Assembly: GCA_947496605.1 (NCBI GenBank)
Contig: CANMDF010000002.1
Span: 186,001-250,000, forward strand
Length of the DNA stretch: 64,000 bases
Reading direction: 5' to 3'
Source of the DNA: an uncultured Paracoccaceae bacterium
Lineage (GTDB): Bacteria > Pseudomonadota > Alphaproteobacteria > Rhodobacterales > Rhodobacteraceae
Of the stretch, positions 42,756-51,690 are shown one piece after another; within the stretch, counting starts at the first letter, position 1; each line of letters begins with the position of its first letter. The notes under the pieces were generated by a model, which saw nothing but the letters and a program-made list of their open reading frames with translations, was not told the origin of the DNA and made no database searches. The position numbers were made by a program, and so were the translations under genes.

Positions 42756-44174
42756 TTATGGCAGCCAACGCTGCACAAAGCCTACGATACCCTTTACCTT
42801 CGAGCTCTCGAAGAGTCTTGGGCTAAAGTAAGCGCCCGCGGCCCGTTTGTTAACCTCACTTACGGTGGGGTAAGGCAGAACGGTGTTGGCGATGGCTGAC
42901 ATCTTCATTTTGTTTGCAATCGCCATGGCCCACATGCCAATCAACTCGCCAGCCATATGGCCTGCAATAGATGCCCCAACAGGGCGCCCTTTGACGACCA
43001 TGACTTTGATCAAGCCTTTGTTTTTGCGTTCTGCAATCAGTCGGTCATTGTGGTGGAAATCAAAGCGGACCACTTCGAGTGCTGTGCCATGTTTCTTTTT
43101 GGCTTGCGCCTCAGTCAACCCAACTTGAGCCAGTTCAGGATCTGTGTAGGTTGCCCAAGGAATATGGTCGGTGCGCTGCTTTGACGGCAGACCGAACAGC
43201 ATTGACCGGATCAGAACGCCAGCATGGTAACCGGCAACATGAGTGAATTGCAGCCCACCCGCGACATCACCGGCGGCATAGACCTTTTTGTTGGTCACTG
43301 AGCGCAAATCTGGCCCGACCTTGAGACCTGAACGGTCATGTGCAATGCCGCCAGCGTCCAAGTCCAACTTATCTGTGTTTACCTTACGACCGACGGCCAT
43401 CAGTAGGTGTGACCCAGTGAAATCACCTTTGGGCGTATGCACTGTAATCGTGTCACCTTCACCGCTGATCTTTTCGGCTTGGGCTTCCTCAATGATATTG
43501 ATGCCCTCGTCTTTCATCTTTTCCAAAACGAAAGCGGCCATTTCGGGGTCATCCTTGCCAAAAGCCTTGGCACCTTCGATGACAGTGACATTACAGCCCA
43601 AACGACGGTGTGCTTGCGCCATTTCCATGCCGATAGGGCCGCCACCAATGACAATCAGATGCTTGGGCTTTTCACGCAAATCAAAGATGTCTTCGTTGGT
43701 GTAGTGTTTGACGGTATCCAAACCGGGGATTGGGGGCACGAATGGGCCAGAACCGGTCGAAACCACGAAGCGACGCGCTTCAATGATGTTATCGCCAGCC
43801 TGCACTTCGGTCTTGGAAATGAATTTGCCGAATTCCTCTATCACATGCACGCCAAGGCCTTCAAAGCGTTCAACGCTGTCGACAGGGGCGATGGTGGCGA
43901 TGACGTCATGCACGTGGTCTTTGGCGGCGGCATAATCGACTTGTGCCTCAACCTCGCCTACACCGTAGGGTGCGCCGTGCGACATGGCATGTGCTTGCTT
44001 TGCGGATGCAATCAGGGCCTTAGACGGCACGCAGCCATAGTTCAGGCAATCGCCACCCATTTTGTGGCCTTCCAGCAGGACCACTTTCGCGCCCATTTGA
44101 ACCGCACCCGCTGCAATGGACAATCCGCCAGAGCCGCCACCGATGATACAAATATCTGTCTTAATCCGGTTCAT
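42756..44174 (-). CDS. FAD-dependent pyridine nucleotide-disulfide oxidoreductase (MerA/Lpd-like)
   Basis: A 472-residue class I flavoprotein disulfide reductase. FAD-binding GGGSGGLSIAAGA, redox-active CLNYGCVPSK (C43/C48 region), NAD(P)-binding GGGPIGMEMAQ and the second FAD motif VYAAGDVAG are present. The C-terminal interface reads LPYPTVSEVNKR: tyrosine replaces the catalytic histidine of lipoamide dehydrogenase (HPT), as in mercuric reductase. There is no mercuric-reductase C-terminal Cys pair, so neither function is assigned. It is located 3 bases after a TVP38-family gene, a frequent pairing in bacteria. Confidence 0.9.
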   Translation of the reverse strand: MNRIKTDICIIGGGSGGLSIAAGAVQMGAKVVLLEGHKMGGDCLNYGCVPSKALIASAKQAHAMSHGAPYGVGEVEAQVDYAAAKDHVHDVIATIAPVDSVERFEGLGVHVIEEFGKFISKTEVQAGDNIIEARRFVVSTGSGPFVPPIPGLDTVKHYTNEDIFDLREKPKHLIVIGGGPIGMEMAQAHRRLGCNVTVIEGAKAFGKDDPEMAAFVLEKMKDEGINIIEEAQAEKISGEGDTITVHTPKGDFTGSHLLMAVGRKVNTDKLDLDAGGIAHDRSGLKVGPDLRSVTNKKVYAAGDVAGGLQFTHVAGYHAGVLIRSMLFGLPSKQRTDHIPWATYTDPELAQVGLTEAQAKKKHGTALEVVRFDFHHNDRLIAERKNKGLIKVMVVKGRPVGASIAGHMAGELIGMWAMAIANKMKMSAIANTVLPYPTVSEVNKRAAGAYFSPRLFESSKVKGIVGFVQRWLP

Positions 44175-44177
44175 AAT

Positions 44178-44912
44178 TTAAAGGCCTTTCTTGCCGCGAA
44201 TAGCGTTGATCGCGATAGGGAGAGCGGCAAGTACACACAAGCCGATGATAGGAAGGATGATCTGTGGCTCAAAGATGATGCCAAGGTTCGGGGTCTCGCC
44301 ACGGGCGAAGACTTCGCCAAGGCCAGCACCCACGGATGTGTACACGACCGAACCGGGGATGATGCCGAAGAAGGTTGAGATGACGAAGCGATGCAGGGGC
44401 ACCTCAAGGAACGATGGGATCAGGTTTGCGAGGAAGAATGGCACAGCTGGCACCAAACGGATCAGGAACAGCATGGACCATTGGTTTTCATCAATGCCGT
44501 CTTTGATCTTTTTGACCGCACCGTCCGAGTTTTCCAATTTCTTGCCAAGGCTTTCACCAAACCCCCACCGTGCGGCAAGGAAAATCGCTGTTGCGCCGAT
44601 TGTCGCCGCGGTCATGTTGAATAATGCACCCGGGAAGGTCGCAAACAGAAAACCACCGGTCAGGGTGGCAATTGTTGCCCCAGGGAGGGAGAAGGCAACA
44701 ATCACCACATAGGCTGCGATAAAGACCAGAACGGTCAGTAGATAGTTGGCGTCACGAAAACTGAGCAGGGCCTCTCGGTTCTCGGCGAGCGCTTCGAACG
44801 TCAAGTAATCGCGCAGAAAGAACGCACCCAGCACGGCAACGACGCCGATGATGATGAGGGGGAGCTTCTTGAGCATCGGGTTTGTGGCGGGGGCTTCGGT
44901 CATGTCGGTCAT
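44178..44912 (-). CDS. TVP38/TMEM64 (SNARE-associated) family membrane protein
   Basis: A 244-residue polytopic inner-membrane protein of the DedA/TVP38 superfamily. Characteristic features are FSLPGATIATLTGGFLF, ATFPGALFNM and a re-entrant region with RLVPAVPFFLANLIPSF. Members are thought to act in lipid scrambling or transport. It is first in an apparent operon with the flavoprotein and histidine kinase. Two start codons nine bases apart (44912 and 44903) are possible. The ribosome-binding region GAGAG fits the second better; the longer frame is given. Confidence 0.9.
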   Translation of the reverse strand: MTDMTEAPATNPMLKKLPLIIIGVVAVLGAFFLRDYLTFEALAENREALLSFRDANYLLTVLVFIAAYVVIVAFSLPGATIATLTGGFLFATFPGALFNMTAATIGATAIFLAARWGFGESLGKKLENSDGAVKKIKDGIDENQWSMLFLIRLVPAVPFFLANLIPSFLEVPLHRFVISTFFGIIPGSVVYTSVGAGLGEVFARGETPNLGIIFEPQIILPIIGLCVLAALPIAINAIRGKKGL

Positions 44913-45106
44913 CTCTCGGGTCCAATGTGTGTCTGTCTTGGTTGCAGGTTAGATGGACGCAACGTGGCCACAGCGATACCCACCTCACGGCGCATTGATG
45001 TAAAGCACCCCGGATGTTTCAGTTTTATGTGTATTGCCCGTGAAGACTGTAACATTTGATGTGATCGAAATATGTGAATTGTTGCAGTTTGACCCCCGTG
45101 ATTACG

Positions 45107-45134
45107 TTGACATGTAATACGACCCCCTCTAAAG
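45107..45134 (+). promoter_or_regulatory. Probable rpmH promoter
   Basis: A perfect -35 TTGACA (45107-45112) is followed after 16 bases by CTAAAG (45129-45134), about 70 bases before rpmH. The -10 is weak, but consensus -35 elements with poor -10 boxes are common in alphaproteobacterial housekeeping promoters. Confidence 0.5.
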
Positions 45135-45202
45135 GACGGGTCTGAATTGTAGTTCGGCTTCGAATCCCCAATGGGGTTTGGCCAATAACCGGAGAGCACG
45201 CT

Positions 45203-45337
45203 ATGAAGCGCACGTTCCAACCATCAAATCGGGTTCGCAAGAACCGTCACGGCTTTCGCGCACGTATGGCGACAAAAGCTGGTCGTAAGATCCTGAACAA
45301 TCGCCGTGCCAAAGGCCGCGCGAAGCTGAGCGCGTAA
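45203..45337 (+). CDS. rpmH: 50S ribosomal protein L34
   Basis: A 44-residue, strongly basic protein that matches L34 over its whole length ([19 protein letters not shown] at the start, [13 protein letters not shown] at the end). GGAGAG lies 7 bases before the ATG. It begins the conserved rpmH-rnpA-yidD set and is followed by rnpA with a 14-base gap. Confidence 0.98.
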   Translation: MKRTFQPSNRVRKNRHGFRARMATKAGRKILNNRRAKGRAKLSA

Positions 45338-45351
45338 GCGCAACAGCCGTT

Positions 45352-45738
45352 TTGACCGATTTGAAACCGCCGGTTGGGCCTGATCAGGGCACTCCGGCGG
45401 TTTCTGTTTGCGTATTGACCAAGCGTGCCGACTTTGTGCGCGCCTCAAACGCCCGTCGCCAAGGCACCCCCGGCATCCACCTACAAGGCCGCAAGCGCAG
45501 CGATGGCGAGGCTGCGGGTATCCGCGTCGGGTTCACCTGTTCTAAGAAGGTCGGCAATGCCGTCGCCCGCAATCGGGCCAAGCGTCGCCTGCGGGAAGTG
45601 GCGCGCATCGTTCTGCCTGAGATGGGCCGCGATGGCTGGGACTATGTGCTGGTGGGTCGCAAAGACATCACAGCAACCTTATCTTTTGAGACACTGGTCG
45701 CTGACATGCGCCGCGCCATGAAAAAGGTCCACGGATGA
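45352..45738 (+). CDS. rnpA: Ribonuclease P protein component
   Basis: Protein subunit of RNase P, which matures tRNA 5' ends. The RNR motif helix is [17 protein letters not shown], preceded by [11 protein letters not shown]; together with basic [15 protein letters not shown] these define the family. The start is uncertain: the frame opens with TTG 45352, and TTG 45361 or 45415 are alternatives; no ATG or strong ribosome-binding site precedes the conserved domain. The first 20 codons coincide with an 11-bp inverted repeat. It overlaps yidD by four bases. Confidence 0.93.
   Translation: MTDLKPPVGPDQGTPAVSVCVLTKRADFVRASNARRQGTPGIHLQGRKRSDGEAAGIRVGFTCSKKVGNAVARNRAKRRLREVARIVLPEMGRDGWDYVLVGRKDITATLSFETLVADMRRAMKKVHG
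45363..45404 (+). repeat. Perfect 11-bp inverted repeat at the rpmH/rnpA junction
   Basis: GAAACCGCCGG (45363-45373) is repeated as its exact reverse complement at 45394-45404, with a 20-base loop. It lies between rpmH and the conserved part of rnpA, in the leader or first codons of rnpA, and could attenuate transcription or expose a start codon. Confidence 0.6.
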
Positions 45739-45956
45739 CGCCCTTTGCCTTTATCGTCTCTCTGCCCGTTCGGGCGTACCGCATGGTACTGTCGCCTTGG
45801 GTGGGGATGAGCTGCCGGTATCACCCGACATGCTCAGCCTATTCGCTTGAGGCGCTTGAAAAGCACGGGGCAATCAAAGGTAGTTATTTGACAGTGCGGC
45901 GCATCCTGCGCTGCCACCCATGGGGTGGGTCGGGAATTGATAACGTGCCGGACTAA
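45735..45956 (+). CDS. yidD: YidD, membrane protein insertion efficiency factor
   Basis: A 73-residue protein with the family signature [19 protein letters not shown] and the C-terminal [13 protein letters not shown]. It assists YidC-dependent membrane insertion. Its ATG overlaps the rnpA stop (ATGA). The gene order then breaks: the yidC region that usually follows in relatives is absent here. Confidence 0.96.
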   Translation: MTPFAFIVSLPVRAYRMVLSPWVGMSCRYHPTCSAYSLEALEKHGAIKGSYLTVRRILRCHPWGGSGIDNVPD

Positions 45957-46184
45957 AGGCAATTCACGCCACAATGCAACTTCTCAGTTGCGGCGAATGT
46001 CGGGTTTGAGCCCAAAGTGACCGATGCTGCGGGCTGCACGAATGTCCACTGATCAAAAAATTGGCTGATGGACCTGCCACGGTCGGACCTAGCTCTATCT
46101 GCGTTCTCCAAAACGCATCGACGGGGCCACAGTGATCCTGTATCCCCCGAGTAGCCAAATTTCCTGCAGTCAGAGGACCCGCAA

Positions 46185-46667
46185 ATGGAACCAGAATTTG
46201 TCGACGGTGTTATATTCGAAGCACTTACGTTTTTGCGGTCGGCAGCAAACCAAAATGGCCCAGAAATCATAACATTCGCTTTGTACTTCGATCATGAAGG
46301 AAGTGCGCTTTCGGTTTGTGCAGATACCATCGAAAATTCACAAAGAACCGTCGATCAAACAAACTCTTTCAATTTCAAATACTTCTCCAAAGCGATTGAG
46401 CATAGCGATCTGGAAAAGGCGTCTCTGTGGCAATGCAATATTGGCCGCAGCCTGAGTGTAGGTGACTTCAAGCATGTCAATCTTGCACGAAGAGATATGC
46501 CAAGTCATATGAGCGCTACCAAGCTATTTTTGGAAATGCCAAAAGGCATAATGCGCCATACACATTCGATTCTTGCGGTGTGCGATCCACGCAATCAGAT
46601 CGTATTTGCTACCTCGACAGAGAATGATGAAGTTGGTCTGGTTTGGAGCCCACCAACAAACACTTAA
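46185..46667 (+). CDS. Orphan hypothetical protein (160 residues)
   Basis: No confident family. The protein has no signal peptide or membrane span, and reads as an alpha/beta protein (IITFALYFDHEGSALSVCAD; SLSVGDFKHVNLARRDMP). The FALYFDHEG segment faintly recalls DUF4303-type immunity-like proteins, but this is by eye. GAGG lies about 9 bases before the ATG. The gene and its flanks (45957-46800) use more A/T-ending codons than neighbours, so acquisition by transfer is possible. No toxin gene is adjacent. Confidence 0.6.
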   Translation: MEPEFVDGVIFEALTFLRSAANQNGPEIITFALYFDHEGSALSVCADTIENSQRTVDQTNSFNFKYFSKAIEHSDLEKASLWQCNIGRSLSVGDFKHVNLARRDMPSHMSATKLFLEMPKGIMRHTHSILAVCDPRNQIVFATSTENDEVGLVWSPPTNT

Positions 46668-46800
46668 ATCCTCCGAAAAGCGCTCAGCACAACAACATTG
46701 ATTTAAGCGATGTTCCATAAGCAGTCATTGGCGCAGCCGCAGCGAAAGCTCACTTCGTCCGCAGACCAGCTATTGCTTCTCCTCAGGCACTGTCCGCCGC

Positions 46801-47337
46801 CTACAGCTTCTCAAAGGAAATCGTCACGACCCCAATATCCAAACCATACCGTTTTACATATGCCAGGTTTAGCAAGCGATCCTCGCTCAACAACCACATC
46901 CAATCGTCGAATGTCACACGCAGTGTTTCTGTTTCACCTGCTGCAGACGGCACGGGCAAATCAATCTCGTATTTCCAATTAAATCGGTCGCCCTGCTCAA
47001 TTCCGGTGGCTTCGCCGATGACGCCAGGAGCGGTGCCCACCCAGGCGTCTTCGCCGGTCTTTGTCAAAGTCCAGATGCGCTGTTCTGTCGATCCGTCCTC
47101 ATAGATGAAATCCTCAACCAGCCGCAGGCGTTCGCCGTCCCAATCCCCGTTTAAAGTGACAACAAAGCTACGGCGCACAGTGCCGAGGATGTCTTGGAAT
47201 TGCCCATAAGCGACAAGCTCGCCATCGAAGAATTCTTCAAGATTCAGCTTGCGGTCGCTCAGGCTCGCGTCGTCGAAAGAAGGTTTTCCAGTACAAGCAG
47301 CAAGCAGGACAAAGGCGGCGGCAAGGATCAGGCGCAT
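46801..47337 (-). CDS. DUF3833 family lipoprotein
   Basis: A 178-residue lipoprotein with lipobox LLAAC at residues 11-15. The segments LEEFFDGELVAYGQFQD and FDDWMWLLSEDRLLNLAYVKR are characteristic of the DUF3833 family, which is widespread in marine Proteobacteria and has no established function. It probably faces the periplasm from a membrane anchor and folds as a beta barrel like lipocalins. It diverges from ttcA with about 90 bases between starts. Confidence 0.88.
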   Translation of the reverse strand: MRLILAAAFVLLAACTGKPSFDDASLSDRKLNLEEFFDGELVAYGQFQDILGTVRRSFVVTLNGDWDGERLRLVEDFIYEDGSTEQRIWTLTKTGEDAWVGTAPGVIGEATGIEQGDRFNWKYEIDLPVPSAAGETETLRVTFDDWMWLLSEDRLLNLAYVKRYGLDIGVVTISFEKL

Positions 47338-47428
47338 TCAAGTTCTCCATATTCTACTGCTTCATACGGTTTAGCAGGGCATTCGGATGCCTCTAGGCAG
47401 CGCAATAGTGATCTGGCATATCATAGCG

Positions 47429-48280
47429 ATGTTAGATGAAGCTGAAATCCACCCGCTCTTTCATGGTGCGCCAACCACCACTGAGTTCAAGAAGCTGCGT
47501 AAACGCATCGTCCGATATACGCGCGAAGCGATTGAGCAATACGGCATGATCGAACGCGGTTCCAAATGGTTGATTTGCTTGTCAGGCGGTAAGGACAGCT
47601 ACACGTTACTAGCGGTGCTGTACGAGTTGAAATGGCGTGGCTTGTTGCCTGTCGAATTGGTTGCCTGCAACTTGGACCAAGGCCAGCCGAATTTTCCTGC
47701 GACCGTATTGCCTGCGTTCCTTGAAAAAATGGGTGTGCCGCATCGGATCGAATATCAAGACACATATTCAATCGTTATGGACAAGGTGCCCCAAGGCCGG
47801 ACCTTCTGTGCGCTTTGTTCCCGCTTGCGTCGTGGCAACCTTTACCGGATTGCGCGCGAAGAAGGATGTTCAGCCGTTGTCCTTGGTCACCATCGCGATG
47901 ATATCCTTGAGACGTTCTTTATGAACCTTTTCCATGGTGGACGGCTGTCAACGATGCCCCCGAAACTGGTCAATGAAGAGGGTGATCTATTCTTGTATCG
48001 TCCTTTGGCGCATGTGGCTGAGGCCGACTGTGACAAGTTTGCTCAAGCAATGAACTACCCAATCATCCCTTGCGATCTTTGTGGATCGCAGGATGGGTTG
48101 CAGCGTCAGCAGGTGAAGCAACTTTTGGATGGATGGGAAAAAAATAGCCCCGGACGTCGTCAGGTGATGTTTCGGGCGCTTATGAACGCGCGGCCATCAC
48201 ACTTGCTAGACCCAAAGTTGTTCGATTTTACTGCCTTGGCACGTTCCACCGATGAGATAAATAATGAGACTTTGATCTGA
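47429..48280 (+). CDS. ttcA: tRNA 2-thiocytidine(32) synthetase TtcA
   Basis: ATP- and [4Fe-4S]-dependent enzyme that thiolates cytidine 32 of certain tRNAs. From ATG 47429 the protein has 283 residues. The PP-loop is SGGKDS (52-57), and iron-sulfur cysteines are C127 and C130 (CALC) plus C215/C218 (CDLC). A frame extension to 47387 lacks conserved sequence and is rejected. Substrate tRNAs in the family include tRNA-Arg(ACG), which is encoded 6 kb away in this window. Confidence 0.95.
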   Translation: MLDEAEIHPLFHGAPTTTEFKKLRKRIVRYTREAIEQYGMIERGSKWLICLSGGKDSYTLLAVLYELKWRGLLPVELVACNLDQGQPNFPATVLPAFLEKMGVPHRIEYQDTYSIVMDKVPQGRTFCALCSRLRRGNLYRIAREEGCSAVVLGHHRDDILETFFMNLFHGGRLSTMPPKLVNEEGDLFLYRPLAHVAEADCDKFAQAMNYPIIPCDLCGSQDGLQRQQVKQLLDGWEKNSPGRRQVMFRALMNARPSHLLDPKLFDFTALARSTDEINNETLI

Positions 48281-48577
48281 TTGATCAAAAAGCTTTGAAA
48301 AATAGCCCAGATTTTCAATCTTCAGGACTGCGATTGGGTTGTGATCAGGTGAGTCGCGTGTAAACGTAACAATGTGGCGAGACTGTGAAAGAGCGGTTGC
48401 GCCTAAATACGCTAAAATGCAAAAGAACTTGTGAAATAAGGGCCATCACATTGTTTCGAGAACCCGCACAATAATGCGGATTCCTTCATGATCTCCCAAG
48501 TTTTGCCAGTATTGAGTGTTTTTCTATAGGTCTGAACCAACTAAATATCTGACGGTTTGCTGGAGCTTTGAAGTAAA

Positions 48578-50164
48578 ATGATGTCAAGAATTGCTACGAC
48601 CCTGTTTTGTACAGTTGCGCCGGTTGCGCTTTTTGCACAGGCAGTTGAGTTGCGCTCTCCCGATGACTTCATCAATGTCGAAGGGGAAATCGTCGGCTAT
48701 AATGGCGTAATGGTGCAGGTACAGACTTCGGTTGGTCTGGTTGCCGTGCCGGCGTCTGAGGTTGTCTGTATCGGCGATGGTTGCGCCGAGGTCATGGCGT
48801 CCAATGACTTTGGTTTGACGGCTGATGCTTTTCAGGGTGTGCGCGGTTCCGAACCAGAAATTGTTCTGGGGGCATCCGAAGACCTTTCCGTTGGTTTCAC
48901 CTTGTCAGAGTATGGTGACCTTCACCGGACGATAACGGGCGCCTATGCTGTCACGAATGCATCCGAGACACGCGTTGAACTTGCGTCCGTCGATGAACTT
49001 CGCCTTGAAAATGCATCTACCGGTGAAACTGCGACCTTGACGCAGGTCGCGACTGAAACCGACCCTGATATTACAATCGAAGCTGTGTCGCTCAATGGCA
49101 CAGCCGAAGAAGCCTATGCGGCACCCGGTGCTTGGGCAACGAACACCCGCCTGACCCATCAACTTCTTGGCCTCAAGGCGTTTTCGGTGGTTGTCGCGCC
49201 AAACGCTGGCATATCGCAGATTTCGGTGAATGATCTTGCCCGCGTGTTTGCAGGTGAAGTCACAAATTGGTCGCAGGTTGGCGGCGCAGACGTTGGTATC
49301 TTACCGCTCAGGTTGCCGCCGAATTCTGAAATCGGGGCTGAGCTGCAGCGTCTCATCATGGACCCTGCCGGAAAAGAGATTTCTAGCAATGTTCTGACGA
49401 TGGCCGACGAGGCAGGCGTGGCCGCGTCAATCAATCAGTTTCCGGGTAGCGTAAGCATTGTTAGCACCGAGAATGCCGATGATGCACTGATGGTTGATGT
49501 CACCGGTTCTTGCGGCATCGCTGTTGCACCGACTGAATTCAACATCATTTCCGGCGACTACCCTTTGACGCGCCCGGTGATGGCGACCTACAACACGCCA
49601 GCCAGCACGAGCCTTATTACGGAAGTATATGATTTCGCATCCAGTGATGTGGCGCAGGGTCTGCTTGAGAACGAAGGCTTTATCAATCACAGCGCCACAA
49701 TGATGGACAGCGGTGAAAAGAACGCCCGTCTCAGTGGTTTGCTTGAAGGAACTTTTGATGACGCTCAGCGCGCGGCTGCAGCCCAAATGTTCCAAGTTCT
49801 TTTTGACGCTGAGCGCCTTTCACCGACAATGACGGGTGGACCTGCAAGCGGCCCAGAGGGTGCATGGAACCGTGCCATGTTGATTGACCTAATCGATCTG
49901 CTTGAGGCCGGTGAAACTGCCGGACGTGAGGTGATCTTTGTTGGATACGGTCAAAGTGCTGCAGGCAGTGACGCAGCTATCGCAGCCTCTGAAGCGGCAG
50001 CGAACGCATTCAAAGGTCTGTTGGAACGCAATGCCGCAAACACACTGTCCGCGGGCGGATATACTGTTTCGTCTTACGGCTTTGGTAATGTGTCACCTGC
50101 CACTTGTGTCGATGGCCAAGTTGCTGGCTCAGAGTACACACGCGTCGAAGTATGGATGCGCTAG
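48578..50164 (+). CDS. PstS-like substrate-binding/OmpA-domain hybrid periplasmic protein
   Basis: A 528-residue exported protein (signal peptide to about residue 20). Residues 25-170 include a short beta-domain resembling an SH3-like unit (EGEIVGYNGVMVQVQTSVGLVAVP). The middle (about 190-370) resembles phosphate-type binding proteins (VNDLARVFAGEVTNWSQVGG is a classic PstS-like segment). The C-terminus (about 440-528) is an OmpA-like peptidoglycan-binding domain (REVIFVGYGQSAAGSDAAI to YTRVEVWMR). It may be a wall-anchored ligand-binding protein. No pst transporter genes are nearby; a good terminator follows. Confidence 0.85.
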   Translation: MMSRIATTLFCTVAPVALFAQAVELRSPDDFINVEGEIVGYNGVMVQVQTSVGLVAVPASEVVCIGDGCAEVMASNDFGLTADAFQGVRGSEPEIVLGASEDLSVGFTLSEYGDLHRTITGAYAVTNASETRVELASVDELRLENASTGETATLTQVATETDPDITIEAVSLNGTAEEAYAAPGAWATNTRLTHQLLGLKAFSVVVAPNAGISQISVNDLARVFAGEVTNWSQVGGADVGILPLRLPPNSEIGAELQRLIMDPAGKEISSNVLTMADEAGVAASINQFPGSVSIVSTENADDALMVDVTGSCGIAVAPTEFNIISGDYPLTRPVMATYNTPASTSLITEVYDFASSDVAQGLLENEGFINHSATMMDSGEKNARLSGLLEGTFDDAQRAAAAQMFQVLFDAERLSPTMTGGPASGPEGAWNRAMLIDLIDLLEAGETAGREVIFVGYGQSAAGSDAAIAASEAAANAFKGLLERNAANTLSAGGYTVSSYGFGNVSPATCVDGQVAGSEYTRVEVWMR

Positions 50165-50194
50165 CCTTCAAAGCGAAGTGAATGAACCGTTCTG

Positions 50195-50228
50195 GAATGC
50201 GCCCTTGTCGGCGCATTCTTTCGTTTTG
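50195..50228 (+). terminator. Rho-independent terminator after the PstS/OmpA hybrid gene
   Basis: GAATGCGCC (50195-50203) and GGCGCATTC (50210-50218) form a perfect 9-bp stem with loop CTTGTC, followed by TTTCGTTTT. Confidence 0.85.
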
Positions 50229-50365
50229 CACCACCACAAGGCCCGCTACGGCCAGACGTGCTATTGATAATCATCGGGCGTGATATCGCTTAACACTGGG
50301 TCACATGCTGTTGTATCGCTTATCCAAAGGGTGCATTTCGTCACCCAGACACATAGGTAAGAGAC

Positions 50366-50971
50366 ATGAGCAAACGTATCCTATCCATCATCGCGGCCCT
50401 CGCACTGACGCTTTACGCAGGAGCAGCCACGGCGCAACAACTGACATTGGGGCAGGTTTCGGCCTATCTCAACCAGCTGCAAACGGCGCAGGGCGGTTTC
50501 ACCCAGATCAACGCAGATGGCACGCTGAGCACTGGTCAGATTTACATCAAACGACCCGGCCGCATCAGATTTGAGTATAACGCACCGTCTAATGCGCTGG
50601 TGATGGCGGGTGGTGGCCAGTTGGCGGTCTTTGATGCGCGTTCCAACACGGGTCCGGAACGCTATCCGCTGAACCAGACGCCGCTAAGCATTATCCTACA
50701 AGAGAATGTCGATTTGGTTCGCGAGCGGATGGTGACAAATGTCGTGTCTGACGGCACCACGACAACGGTGACAGCGCAGGATCCCGACAACCCGAACTAC
50801 GGCAGCATTCAGATGGTGTTCACAGCGAACCCGATTGAGTTGCGCCAATGGGTCGTTACAGATGACTTGGGAACTGAAACCACGGTGATCCTGAATGATC
50901 TGATCTCGGGTAGTGTGATCCGTGACATTCTGTTCAATATCAACGCCGAGACCCGCAACCGCGGAAACTAG
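50366..50971 (+). CDS. lolA: LolA-family outer-membrane lipoprotein carrier
   Basis: Periplasmic chaperone that shuttles lipoproteins from LolCDE to the outer membrane. It has 201 residues, with a signal peptide ending GAATAQQ. The LolA fold signatures are visible: AQGGFTQINADGTLSTGQIYIKRPGRIRFEY, then AVFDARSNTG. A strong terminator follows. It stands alone, which is usual in this group. Confidence 0.92.
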   Translation: MSKRILSIIAALALTLYAGAATAQQLTLGQVSAYLNQLQTAQGGFTQINADGTLSTGQIYIKRPGRIRFEYNAPSNALVMAGGGQLAVFDARSNTGPERYPLNQTPLSIILQENVDLVRERMVTNVVSDGTTTTVTAQDPDNPNYGSIQMVFTANPIELRQWVVTDDLGTETTVILNDLISGSVIRDILFNINAETRNRGN

Positions 50972-50993
50972 TCATCTTGGTCTAGATCAGGAA

Positions 50994-51027
50994 AGGGCGG
51001 TCCAATGAAGGGCCGCCCTCTTTGTTT
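50994..51027. terminator. Bidirectional terminator between lolA and the lytic transglycosylase
   Basis: AGGGCGGTCC (50994-51003) pairs with GGGCCGCCCT (51010-51019) around loop AATGAA. It is followed by CTTTGTTT on the plus strand and TTTCC on the minus strand, serving both convergent genes. Confidence 0.85.
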
Positions 51028-51616
51028 ACCGCTTGCGACATGACCGCAATTGTTGGTCGTACATCACCGCACGTCCTTCGACCTCGCCTGCGATCCGCAC
51101 CAGCCAGCTCTTGGACCGCCATGTGCCGCGCTTAAAGCCAGTGCGCCCATCGTGATAGGCAAGATATTGGTTGCGGGTGTCATTGATCGCAACGCCCGTT
51201 TCTTCAACGGTTTGCGCCATGTACCAACCCATAAAGTCAGTGGCGTCAAAGACGTCATCGCGCCGCGCGCCGCGCCCGCCTGGGCCGTCTTGATATTCTT
51301 TCCATGTGCCGTCCAAGGCTTGGCTATAGCCAAATGCCGATGACTGACGCCCCACTGGGATCACACCTAACGCATAACGATGCGGGGTTCGGTTGTTCCC
51401 GATGAATTTGCTCTCCTGATAGATGATCGCCATCAAAGACGGGACGGGAACCCCGTATTTGCGCTCTACCGCTCGGAATGCACGAAGATATTCTGGGCGC
51501 TCGGACACGATACTACATGCATCATCCAGATTGCGTGGGGCCGAGTTATAACTCGATCCGCCGCTGCAACTGGCTAAAAGCATCACACATGCCATGGCGC
51601 GAAAGATACTGCTCAT
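51026..51616 (-). CDS. Lytic transglycosylase (SLT-like) lipoprotein
   Basis: Peptidoglycan-cleaving enzyme anchored by a lipid: from ATG 51616 the protein has 196 residues and lipobox LLASC near residue 17. The catalytic glutamate lies in IIYQESKF, followed by SLT-type motifs ALGVIPVGRQSSAFGYSQAL and a C-terminal GYMAQTV-like helix (WYMAQTVEETG) and YLAYHDGRTGF. The frame extends to 51649, but that would bury the signal sequence. It converges with lolA. Confidence 0.88.
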   Translation of the reverse strand: MSSIFRAMACVMLLASCSGGSSYNSAPRNLDDACSIVSERPEYLRAFRAVERKYGVPVPSLMAIIYQESKFIGNNRTPHRYALGVIPVGRQSSAFGYSQALDGTWKEYQDGPGGRGARRDDVFDATDFMGWYMAQTVEETGVAINDTRNQYLAYHDGRTGFKRGTWRSKSWLVRIAGEVEGRAVMYDQQLRSCRKR

Positions 51617-51690
51617 CTGCCTCTCGCTTTTCTTTGTTTTTTTCAGCATAGCGGGTCTGTCGCTGTCTGGGAATCCCCAAGACGCGTCAG

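Noticed and set aside
42756..44174. Lipoamide dehydrogenase or mercuric reductase assignment
   Set aside because: The interface His of lipoamide dehydrogenase is Tyr, and the C-terminal Cys pair and heavy-metal domain of mercuric reductase are missing; no 2-oxoacid dehydrogenase genes or other mer genes are near.
43437..44378. 313-codon plus-strand frame opposite the flavoprotein gene
   Set aside because: It is antisense to a gene with complete flavoprotein motifs, and its product looks like none known.
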